Shown: positions 16,908-24,528 of the stretch, piece after piece
Numbering within the stretch: position 1 is the stretch's first letter
Layout: every line of letters begins with the position of its first letter
Assembly (NCBI RefSeq): GCF_000154725.1
Contig: NZ_DS544873.1
Location: 4,127,085 to 4,191,084 of the forward strand
Direction: 5' to 3'
Origin: Kordia algicida OT-1
Lineage (GTDB): Bacteria > Bacteroidota > Bacteroidia > Flavobacteriales > Flavobacteriaceae
Length of the DNA stretch: 64,000 nucleotides
The notes under the pieces: model-generated
What the model saw: the letters and a program-made list of their open reading frames with translations, nothing else
The model's database searches: none
Told to the model about the DNA's origin: nothing
Position numbers and translations under genes: made by a program

Positions 16908-17822
16908 TTAATATTCAATCGTTCCCATAAAAATTTGAGATTTTTTTGAATTGTAATTTTGTGCCCAAACTAATTTTGAACCATCTGGAGAAAATTTTGC
17001 ATGTTGGGCAGGAAACTCAGGATCGCTCACAGGAATGATTGGTGTATTTGGATTCTCTAAATCAACACTTTTTAGAAATATTTGTAGATTGGTAGTTTCC
17101 GATTGTGATTCAAATGCCATCACAAGTCCGTCATTACTAAACCAAGGCGCACGTCCGTTGACACCAGGAATGGTTTCTGAAAAAAGAATTGGTTCATTGT
17201 TTCCGTTTTGGAGATATACTTTGTTGTATTGCTGATTGTATCCTTTGGAAGTTATCGGTTGTCCTGCATAAGCTATTATGTCTGTATTTACAGGATTTAC
17301 GGTGCCCATTCCTGACCAAAATCCATCATAAGTTACTACTTCTGGATGCAATGTATCGATGTCTATTTTTAAAAGTTTTGGTTGCTGATTTGAATAATCG
17401 GTTACTAATAAAATATTTTCATCAGCATACCAAGTAGGATAATATAATTCAGCATTTTGGTAACCGATCACTGGAAGTCTTAGCGCAGTATTGTTTGGTG
17501 AATAATCGCTTAATAGCATGATTCTTCCCATGGGCAAATCGTCTTTAGGGAAAACACCTGTAAAGACTATTTGATTTTGCATTGCCTGTGGATTCCATGA
17601 CCACGAAGCTCTCGAGCAGGCATATGTGTCACTTTTATAATATAAAGTTTCTGAATTGGTGTCGATGTCTACTGACCAGAATTCCTGTAACGAAATCGTA
17701 CTTCCTACGCGTTCAAAAAGAACGGTTTTTCCATCTGGACTAAAGCAAGGACGACCATCGTGATAGTTTTCGTCCGAACTAGAATCTGCTTGTGTAATAG
17801 CATGAATGTTAGTGACTTTCAT
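16908..17822 (-). CDS. PD40/TolB-like beta-propeller protein, cytoplasmic
   Basis: 304 aa. Several WD40-like PD40 blades are visible: GRPCFSPDGKTVLFERVG near residue 25, YPTWYADENILLVTDY mid-protein, APWFSNDGLVMAFES and AKFSPDGSKLVWAQN near the end. There is no signal peptide or lipobox, unusual for a TolB-like propeller, so it should act in the cytoplasm. It lies between the E1-like gene and the LuxR regulator, same strand, with its own -7 element (17845-17852). Propellers of this kind are mostly protein-binding scaffolds or sensors; the target here is unknown. Confidence 0.75.
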   Translation of the reverse strand: MKVTNIHAITQADSSSDENYHDGRPCFSPDGKTVLFERVGSTISLQEFWSVDIDTNSETLYYKSDTYACSRASWSWNPQAMQNQIVFTGVFPKDDLPMGRIMLLSDYSPNNTALRLPVIGYQNAELYYPTWYADENILLVTDYSNQQPKLLKIDIDTLHPEVVTYDGFWSGMGTVNPVNTDIIAYAGQPITSKGYNQQYNKVYLQNGNNEPILFSETIPGVNGRAPWFSNDGLVMAFESQSETTNLQIFLKSVDLENPNTPIIPVSDPEFPAQHAKFSPDGSKLVWAQNYNSKKSQIFMGTIEY

Positions 17823-17844
17823 AATATGGAGTGGTTGGTTGTTC

Positions 17845-17852
17845 CAAATATA
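17845..17852 (-). promoter_or_regulatory. Candidate -7 element for the propeller gene
   Basis: TATATTTG on the minus strand, 22 bp before the start codon, an exact fit to TAnnTTTG. No -33 TTG is seen at the right spacing. Confidence 0.4.
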
Positions 17853-17916
17853 GAAAGTATCCTTTGATTGAAATAGCGTGATACTACGTGATTATTTTTT
17901 CATGCAATTGTACTTT

Positions 17917-18561
17917 TTATTTCAATTCAAAAACTCGAAATGTATTTTTTGCGAGATTGAAAACCTGTAATTTTCCTTGTAATACATTTGAAGCATTTTG
18001 CATAATTTTTATGACTTCGTTTACCTGTAAACTAGAAGCCATCGTTACAATTTGTGGCATCACTCTAGAATCATTGCAGTCTTCATTTTGAAACATTTCT
18101 TGCTCATTTGTAAATGTTGCTTTGAATGATTTTCCGCCTTTGTAATTGAACACAGAAATGTGACCTTCTTCGCCTTTTACACCAGTATATACCATCGGAA
18201 TGTTATATGCTGCGCATGCGTTATCTATGACCAAACGCGAAGCATAATTGTCAGTACAATCCACAACAATCGTTGCGTTTTTTAGTAGTTTTTTGCTATT
18301 TTTTGAGCTAACACGTTCTTTGACGCTTGTAATTTCAATTGTTTTGTTTCGTGCTTCCAATGCCGCTTTTGCGACGTCACATTTATAGTTTCCAACGGCA
18401 TTGAGATCAAATAAAATCTGACGTTGTAAATTGTCAATTTCTACACGATCATCATCAATAATTGTTAGTTTTTTAATGCCAAGTAACGTAAGCGATAACG
18501 CTGTTGCACAACCCAAACCACCGCAACCAACGACGACAATATGCGCTTCTTCTTTTGTCAT
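17917..18561 (-). CDS. ThiF/MoeB/E1-like adenylyltransferase, minimal form
   Basis: 214 aa, shorter than MoeB or ThiF (about 250 aa). The ATP-binding GCGGLG is at 12-17, IDDDRVEIDNLQRQ at 35-48, Lys60, and DCTDN at 101-105, so the Asp (36, 104), Asn44, Arg47, Gln48 and Lys residues used for acyl-adenylation are all present. Cys162 lies in the crossover position of the ThiF/MoeB catalytic cysteine. Two standard parts are missing: the N-terminal helix with the RYxRQ arginine finger, and both CxxC pairs of the zinc site. The ATG overlaps the stop of the DUF4132 gene by 1 nt, so translation is coupled. Established role of the family: adenylating the C-terminal Gly-Gly of a ubiquitin-like protein. 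The partner is probably the 129-aa protein two genes upstream. Confidence 0.88.
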   Translation of the reverse strand: MTKEEAHIVVVGCGGLGCATALSLTLLGIKKLTIIDDDRVEIDNLQRQILFDLNAVGNYKCDVAKAALEARNKTIEITSVKERVSSKNSKKLLKNATIVVDCTDNYASRLVIDNACAAYNIPMVYTGVKGEEGHISVFNYKGGKSFKATFTNEQEMFQNEDCNDSRVMPQIVTMASSLQVNEVIKIMQNASNVLQGKLQVFNLAKNTFRVFELK

Positions 18562-21146
18562 TATCGTATTTGACTTAGAATGGTTACATCCGTAATTTTA
18601 TGATCTTCTGCTAGTAAAAAAGCTTTGCTTAATACCAGCGATAATCCACGATCGCCTTCAAATGGTAAGAAGATATTGCTCGTATTTTTGTCTTTTCCTC
18701 TTGCTGGAACGATACATAAATATTGATCGTTTGGTTCCATGAGAATGTTAGAACTTCCAATGTGAATTTTGTAGGTTCGTTTCGTACCTTTTACGCGTAA
18801 AAACTTTCCATCGATGGTGGCAACTTTGTTTATTTTTAAGCGCGGAAGGAGTTTTTCAAGAATTTGTTTTCTGGTTTTGGCAACTTCGGTTAAATCGCCA
18901 AAAGAATAGCTTGTCCAATAGTTATGATATTGTGGTAATCCGCCATTATCTCTCCATTCCGGATCATTTCCAACGCTAGAAACTCCCACAAATAAATCAA
19001 CATCGCGTAATATTTCAGAAAGGACTAATTTCGGAACATCAATCATGTCCATGACTTCTTCATTTTTTAGGAATCGTACTTGATCGGTGGCAACATAATT
19101 CCAAATTCCAGTATCATTAAATTCGTCTTCTGCATTCAGTTCGTTAATCCAAAATTGCGCTTGTATGTCATGCGCTTTTATATGAATTGTTGCCATTTCT
19201 GCGTCAATTCCGTTATCAAATGCACCCATAAGTGAATATTTCCAACCGCGAATACTTGTCAGTGCATTGAATTGGTGTTGCTTTAAGATATGCGCTGCCA
19301 TACGATTGCTATAGGTTTTCGTATTGATTTCTGCATCCGTTAAGATATATACTTCACGATATGCTTGTTTGAGCGGTTGTTTTATTTCGAGTTCTTCGAG
19401 TTTTTTTCGCCAAAATAATACATCATTTACGGCTTCATAAATTGGATGCCACAAACGAACTTCTGTTTCTTCCGAAATCCAATCAAGTGTAGTATTCTCT
19501 TGCGTTGTCCATTGGTCGTTTAGGTAAAATGCGGTAACAAATGTATCCTCTTTTTTGAATTGCCATAAAAGTCTTTTTGCGATAAAACTAACTAAACCAT
19601 GATCTAAATAATGTTTTGTAAAATTTTCATACGTCCATATACGATCATCTAAATACAATCTGTCAATACGATCGCGTTGCGCTGTGAGGTATTTTTTTAT
19701 TTGTGCTACATCACTTTTTGCTTTTTTGAGTGTATGTGCATGCTTTGCAGAATTTTTTACAAATGCAGGTGTCGTTTTTTGCTGTTTTCCGTCAGGCTTT
19801 CGCCAGATGAGATTTACTTTTCCTAGTTCTTGAATGGTGATTTCCAACGTATAATCATCAAAAGCAATTGTTTTTGCTCCGTTTGTCAACCCGAAATGTG
19901 GAATGGAAAGTTCTTCTATTTCAGAAGAAGAAACACCAAGTTTTGTAGAAGCAGCTTCAATGTATTTTTCGATGAGTTTTCGCGTGTTGTTCTGCTTTAT
20001 TTTAAGCTTTAATCGCGATAGATGGCTGATACCTTCTAAACCTTTTGTATTTCCTAATACGTAGATGCAGGCATTTCCAATTCCAGCCGCAGCAGGACCA
20101 ACACCAGGAATTTTTTTATAGCAGCGTTCTGCAAGTTTAGCAATTAGGTTTAAGGTTGCCGTATCATGAAATTTTGCCAAGCTCCATACCAATCCTTTTA
20201 AAAATGCCGTGCTTTTTTCATGTAAAAATTCATAGTATGTATATTCATACACACGTCCTGAATAGGTGTTTTGTACTGTTTTTTCAATTTCTTTAAGTTG
20301 TATTACAAATTCTAACCACGGATGTACGGTAGTTTTGTATTTGGCAATTCCAATTTCGTCAATGATTTTGCTTGTATTTTTTAAGAATCGTTGCGAAGGT
20401 TTTCCGCTGGTAGCTTTTGAGAATAGGTGACAGAGTTGATAGAAGTGATCGCGGAGATTTTCATCTATAGTGATAATTTTAGGATTGAACATTTCGCCAA
20501 AACGATCGTTTGTATGTACATATGGAAGTGTTTTTCCATCAGTATTTTGATCTTCAAAGAGTATTTTTTTTAGTTTCGTTGCTACTTTTTCCAAATCAAC
20601 GCCCCAATAATGATCTTTTTTGTTCATAACTGGCGAGGCTAAAAATTTTTCGATGAAGCTTCTCCATTCAGAAGTAACGCCGTTTTTTTTGATACTTTTT
20701 TCTATTTGTTGTGTTACGTATCCAATGGGCCAATTTGTAAAGTGTATGAGGTTGTTTTTGGAGGAAGAATTTGCAAAGAAATCTAATAATTTCGCTATTT
20801 CAGATGGTTTGTATTCAAGATTGCTTCGTAAAAGTACTGTGACTAATTCTCCACAGATATGACTTTTGTTCCTTTCGACATTGGTAAGTGATCTTCGTAC
20901 ACTTATCTTTAATAATTCAACTTTTTTTTCAGCTAAGTATTGTACAAATTCTTTTTTTGTTGTGGCATCTTTCGCTTTTAGCTCGTTGTATGATTTTAAT
21001 GTTGAAAATTTTATCGTATAGGTATAACCTTCTAAAAAAGCATCTTGCATGATCTTTTTTAGTTGTTCGTCGAATGGGGAATTTTGTAGTGTTTTTGATT
21101 CTTTTTTACTACTAAATAGATTTTTTAGACTGTCTGCAAATCCCAT
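18561..21146 (-). CDS. DUF4132 (MolR-related) protein with C-terminal DUF7737-like domain
   Basis: 861 aa. The first ~450 residues are helical, HEAT-like. From ~470 to ~700 comes the DUF4132 core: FWRKKLEELEIKQPLKQAYREVYILT followed by YSNRMAAHILKQHQF and SIRGWKYS, all conserved in that family. The last ~90 residues (YKIHIGSSNILMEPNDQYLCIV, then LPFEGDRGLSLVLSKAFLL) match the DUF7737 module that often ends such proteins. No signal peptide. The biochemical role of DUF4132 is unknown; E. coli MolR was once linked to molybdate metabolism. It starts 9 bp after the Gly-Gly protein and overlaps the E1-like gene by 1 nt, so the three are one unit. Confidence 0.85.
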   Translation of the reverse strand: MGFADSLKNLFSSKKESKTLQNSPFDEQLKKIMQDAFLEGYTYTIKFSTLKSYNELKAKDATTKKEFVQYLAEKKVELLKISVRRSLTNVERNKSHICGELVTVLLRSNLEYKPSEIAKLLDFFANSSSKNNLIHFTNWPIGYVTQQIEKSIKKNGVTSEWRSFIEKFLASPVMNKKDHYWGVDLEKVATKLKKILFEDQNTDGKTLPYVHTNDRFGEMFNPKIITIDENLRDHFYQLCHLFSKATSGKPSQRFLKNTSKIIDEIGIAKYKTTVHPWLEFVIQLKEIEKTVQNTYSGRVYEYTYYEFLHEKSTAFLKGLVWSLAKFHDTATLNLIAKLAERCYKKIPGVGPAAAGIGNACIYVLGNTKGLEGISHLSRLKLKIKQNNTRKLIEKYIEAASTKLGVSSSEIEELSIPHFGLTNGAKTIAFDDYTLEITIQELGKVNLIWRKPDGKQQKTTPAFVKNSAKHAHTLKKAKSDVAQIKKYLTAQRDRIDRLYLDDRIWTYENFTKHYLDHGLVSFIAKRLLWQFKKEDTFVTAFYLNDQWTTQENTTLDWISEETEVRLWHPIYEAVNDVLFWRKKLEELEIKQPLKQAYREVYILTDAEINTKTYSNRMAAHILKQHQFNALTSIRGWKYSLMGAFDNGIDAEMATIHIKAHDIQAQFWINELNAEDEFNDTGIWNYVATDQVRFLKNEEVMDMIDVPKLVLSEILRDVDLFVGVSSVGNDPEWRDNGGLPQYHNYWTSYSFGDLTEVAKTRKQILEKLLPRLKINKVATIDGKFLRVKGTKRTYKIHIGSSNILMEPNDQYLCIVPARGKDKNTSNIFLPFEGDRGLSLVLSKAFLLAEDHKITDVTILSQIR

Positions 21147-21155
21147 ATTTTTTAG

Positions 21156-21545
21156 TTATCCACCAACTAATGGTGTCAGTTTTACAAAGCTTACGGTTGT
21201 TGTTTTGGCTACCAACACTTCTTGTTCAAGGCTTTCTGCTTGCTGATCGTCAATAAGAACGAGATAGCCATTTTTTTGAAAGGCATCAAAAGCGATGAAC
21301 GTTTGTTGCTCAATATCTATCTTTTTGCGTTTTTTAAGTTTGTAACCGTTCAGTGTTTTTTCAGATGCTGTAGGACGAATAAGACCTTTAAAGTATTCGG
21401 GAAGTTTTTTGTTGTACGCTTTAACTTCCGCAGAAACACGCGCAGTAATAATGTCTTTCACCGTTACAATTTCGTTTTCGACAGCGATTTGTATTTGATT
21501 GAGAATGTCGCCTGTTAAAGATTCATCCTTAATAGTAATCGTCAT
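21156..21545 (-). CDS. Small protein with MoaD-like C terminus ending in Gly-Gly, putative ubiquitin-like/sulfur carrier
   Basis: 129 aa, family not recognised. The last residues, VSFVKLTPLVGG, closely resemble the MoaD tail (VxFxPPVxGG) and end exactly at Gly128-Gly129, the form that E1/ThiF enzymes adenylate without proteolytic processing. The last ~55 residues (NGYLVLIDDQQAESLEQEVL then the tail) read as the final strands of a beta-grasp fold. The N-terminal ~75 residues add a long helix (DILNQIQIAVENEIVTVKDI) and a basic hairpin not found in MoaD or ThiS. It is the first gene of the unit with DUF4132 and the E1-like enzyme, 9 bp before the former. Interpretation as the modifier is inference; no JAB peptidase is nearby. 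Confidence 0.6.
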   Translation of the reverse strand: MTITIKDESLTGDILNQIQIAVENEIVTVKDIITARVSAEVKAYNKKLPEYFKGLIRPTASEKTLNGYKLKKRKKIDIEQQTFIAFDAFQKNGYLVLIDDQQAESLEQEVLVAKTTTVSFVKLTPLVGG

Positions 21546-21602
21546 GCTATTATTTTTTATTAAACTTACTAATTTTGATTGTGGATAGAAAGTTTATTTC
21601 AT

Positions 21603-21636
21603 AAAAAAACCTGCAACTACGGGAGTTACAGGTTTT
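21603..21636 (-). terminator. Rho-independent terminator of the OmpA-like gene
   Basis: On the minus strand AAAACCTG pairs with CAGGTTTT, with an inner AACT/AGTT continuation around a CCCGT loop, followed by T residues. It lies 22 bp after the OmpA-like stop and isolates the Gly-Gly/DUF4132/E1 unit from the T9SS operon upstream. Confidence 0.8.
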
Positions 21637-21657
21637 ATAATTTATAAGATAATGTAC

Positions 21658-23538
21658 TTAGTCTTTGCTTACAATGATAAAGTCAGAACGACGGTTTTGT
21701 TGGTGTTCTTCCTCTGTACATTTGTTTCCACAGTCAATTAATGGAGAACTTTCTCCTTTTCCTTCACTGCTTAAACGAGAAGCATCTATTCCTTTAGAAA
21801 TGATGTATTGTACGGTAGATTTTGCACGTCTTTCCGATAAGCGTTGATTGTATGACGCAGAACCTCTGATATCTGTATGTGTTTCCACTTTGATAACCAT
21901 GTTTGGATACTTAGTCATTACATTTACTACTTTGTCTAATTCGAAAGCTGCATCTTGACGAATGTTGTGTTTGTCAAAATCAAAATAGATTGGATTTAAT
22001 ACAATGACATCTTCAATGATTTCTTCAATTGGAGCTAGTGGAATTTCCACCAATTTAGTTGGATCGTCTCCACTGTTTACGTCTACTTGCTGTGGAACAT
22101 ATCCTTGAATGGTAGCTTCCAATCTTGAAGATTTGTCACATTCTACTTTGAACGTTACTTTTCCTTCAGCATCAGTCGTTTTAGATCCTACGCTGTTTCC
22201 TTGATCGTCTGCCAATACCACATTTGCACCACTTAATGCAGCTCCTGTTTCTTTGTCAGTTACAACCACTACATAATCTACATCACAAATTGGATTGATA
22301 AGCGTAACTTCATAAATATCATCACTTCCTTTTCCACCATCACGGTTGGAAGCAACGAATCCTTTTTTAGTTTCTTCATCAAAAGTGAAAGAGAAATCGT
22401 CTGAGTTACTGTTTAATGGTGTTCCTAAGTTACGAACTGCTCCGTAAGAGTCTCCTTTTACTTTGGAAGCAAAAACGTCCAATCCTCCAATCCCTAAGTT
22501 TCCATCAGATGAGAAGTATAACGTTCCGTTGTTACTGATGTAAGGGAAAAACTCTCTACCTTCAGTATTGATGTCACCTCCTAAGTTTTCTGGTTCTCCA
22601 AAAGATCCATCATCGTTGATTGCTACTTTGTATAAATCTGACTGACCAAATCCTCCTGGCATATCTGAAGCAAAGTATAGTGTTTTACCATCAGCACTTA
22701 CCGATGGATGTCCTACAGAATATTCATCATTGTTAAATGGTACAGGTTGTACATTTGTCCATTCTCCACCAGACATCTTTGCAGTGTATAGGTTTAGCGT
22801 TCCTTTACCATCTTCGTCTTTTTTGAATTTTCCATCATAATAACTTTCACGTGTAAAGTACATTGTTTTCTTATCAGGAGAGAAACTTACAGTTCCTTCA
22901 TGGTATTTCGTATTGATGTCTTTAGATAATGCTTGCGCACTTGATAATTCGCCATCTCCATCATAAGAAGCCATGTAAATGTCTAAATATGGCTGATCGT
23001 TCCATCCGTACTTTCTTCCACCATCACGAGTAGAAGTGAAGTATACAATGTTTCCAGAAGCAATGGCACCAAAGTCAGAGTTTTTCGTATTGATTTCAGA
23101 GTTTTTCACTTCAAACTTTGTTACTTTCGCTAGAATTTGCGGAATGTAATTTGGGTTTTTATTGAAGGCAATGGCTCTTTTGTCATTTGGTTTAGCTGCT
23201 GCAAATTTAGACATCCATTCGTTGTGTTCTTTGTATTTTCCGTTGGCTTTTAGCATTTGGGCATATTTAAAATATACTGTTGCTTTTTTGTTTCCTTCAG
23301 AAATACTTTGTCTGTACCAACGTTCAGCATCTTCAGTTTTGAAAAGATTGTAATAACAGTTTGCGAGTTGCTCATATACATAAGCATCGGCGTCGTCAAT
23401 GGCAATTTCTTCATATTCCTCAGCAGCTTTTACATATTCAAGCCTGTCATATAGCTTGTCAGCCTTTTTAGTTTTATCATTCTGAGCAAAAACGTTCGAA
23501 GTTGCTAGAATTAGAAATAATATATATAGTTTTTTCAT
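21658..23538 (-). CDS. OmpA family outer-membrane protein with PD40 propeller (T9SS partner)
   Basis: 626 aa from the ATG at 23538; a longer reading to 23640 is open, but the signal peptide MKKLYILFLILATSNVFAQ begins here. Order: TPR-like repeats (~30-130), PD40 propeller (~165-420, blades such as GTVSFSPDKKTMYFTR), a carboxypeptidase-regulatory-like domain (~425-500), and a C-terminal OmpA domain (YFDFDKHNIRQDAAFELDK, ETHTDIRGSASYNQRLSERRA) that binds peptidoglycan. It lies 19 bp after the PorP/SprF gene. Such trios (type B substrate, SprF-like, OmpA-like) are common in Flavobacteriia and serve surface display of the large substrate. Confidence 0.9.
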   Translation of the reverse strand: MKKLYILFLILATSNVFAQNDKTKKADKLYDRLEYVKAAEEYEEIAIDDADAYVYEQLANCYYNLFKTEDAERWYRQSISEGNKKATVYFKYAQMLKANGKYKEHNEWMSKFAAAKPNDKRAIAFNKNPNYIPQILAKVTKFEVKNSEINTKNSDFGAIASGNIVYFTSTRDGGRKYGWNDQPYLDIYMASYDGDGELSSAQALSKDINTKYHEGTVSFSPDKKTMYFTRESYYDGKFKKDEDGKGTLNLYTAKMSGGEWTNVQPVPFNNDEYSVGHPSVSADGKTLYFASDMPGGFGQSDLYKVAINDDGSFGEPENLGGDINTEGREFFPYISNNGTLYFSSDGNLGIGGLDVFASKVKGDSYGAVRNLGTPLNSNSDDFSFTFDEETKKGFVASNRDGGKGSDDIYEVTLINPICDVDYVVVVTDKETGAALSGANVVLADDQGNSVGSKTTDAEGKVTFKVECDKSSRLEATIQGYVPQQVDVNSGDDPTKLVEIPLAPIEEIIEDVIVLNPIYFDFDKHNIRQDAAFELDKVVNVMTKYPNMVIKVETHTDIRGSASYNQRLSERRAKSTVQYIISKGIDASRLSSEGKGESSPLIDCGNKCTEEEHQQNRRSDFIIVSKD

Positions 23539-23557
23539 TGTTTTTTGGCGTATTATG

Positions 23558-24475
23558 TTAGAAATATCTTGGCGAACGAGAAACTTTTCTTGGGAAGTAT
23601 AAATCAAATAATAAGAATACTTCGTGAGAGGCACTAGCAACAGAAGAAATTTCTGAAGTTACGGCATCGTAAGCGTAACCAATACGTAATCTCGGGTTAA
23701 TCGCGAAGTTGACCATTCCACTGAAAGAGTCGTCTAAACGGTATGAAGCACCAATTTCAAATTTTTCATAAAATAAGGCGTTCAAGTTCACATCAAATGA
23801 CGTAGGTGCGTCAAATGCAGACTTTACTAAGAATGAAGGTTTGATTTTGGTGTTTGGACTAGCTTGGAATACATAACCACCTGTAAGGAAGTAATGTTGT
23901 ACTTCCGAACCATACGCTCTACCATTTACATCTAAGTGTTTTCCTTTTAAAAAGTTAGGAACAGATAATGCTAAATAGTAATTGTCGGTATAGTAAAAAA
24001 GCCCGGCACCTAAATTAAAGGTCGTTTCATTTACGTTACTAGAGAATGCTTCATCACCTTGATCGATTAGCGTTGGATTTACTTGAGATAATAATCCGAT
24101 ATCGTGGAATGTTAATCCAGCTTTAATACCAAATGCTAATTTGTGTGCGCCACCTAGTTTTAGTGTATATGCGAAATCTGTGTAAGCATTTGTTTCTTTT
24201 ACAGGTCCAATTTGATCTGAAATTAAAGATAAACCAAGCCCTACATTTTTACCGACAGGCGAATGCCCGAAGAACGTAAACGTTCTTGGGGCACCGTCAA
24301 ATCCGGTCCATTGATTTCTGTATAATGCACCTAAAGATATTCCTTCTTTAGATCCTGCATAAGCTGGATTGATAACTGCCATATTGTACATGTACTGCGT
24401 GTACTGCGGATCTTGCTGTGCAAGCGATGGTAGTGTGAAAAGTAATATAAATAGTGCGATATATATGTTCTTCAT
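23558..24475 (-). CDS. PorP/SprF family type IX secretion membrane protein
   Basis: 305 aa with a signal peptide (MKNIYIALFILLFTLPSLAQ). The DPQYTQYMYNMAVINPAYAGS start and the GALYRNQWTGFDGAPRTF block are the PorP/SprF signature; the remainder is an outer-membrane beta barrel ending in YFPRKVSRSPRYF. In Flavobacterium johnsoniae, SprF is needed for secretion of the type B substrate SprB. Here the paralogue follows a 1421-aa type B protein by 53 bp and is presumably its dedicated helper. Confidence 0.93.
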   Translation of the reverse strand: MKNIYIALFILLFTLPSLAQQDPQYTQYMYNMAVINPAYAGSKEGISLGALYRNQWTGFDGAPRTFTFFGHSPVGKNVGLGLSLISDQIGPVKETNAYTDFAYTLKLGGAHKLAFGIKAGLTFHDIGLLSQVNPTLIDQGDEAFSSNVNETTFNLGAGLFYYTDNYYLALSVPNFLKGKHLDVNGRAYGSEVQHYFLTGGYVFQASPNTKIKPSFLVKSAFDAPTSFDVNLNALFYEKFEIGASYRLDDSFSGMVNFAINPRLRIGYAYDAVTSEISSVASASHEVFLLFDLYFPRKVSRSPRYF

Positions 24476-24528
24476 GATATGATGTAATATTATTTTAAGA
24501 ATATAGATTTTAATTTTTATGCAATGAA

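Noticed and set aside
17917-21545. Ordinary thiamin or molybdopterin biosynthesis operon
   Set aside because: No thiG, thiH, thiE, moaE or moeA-type gene is nearby and the small protein is longer than ThiS or MoaD (129 versus about 65-80 aa).
23539-23640. N-terminal extension of the OmpA-like protein
   Set aside because: It overlaps the 3' end of the PorP/SprF gene and would bury the clear signal peptide that starts at 23538.
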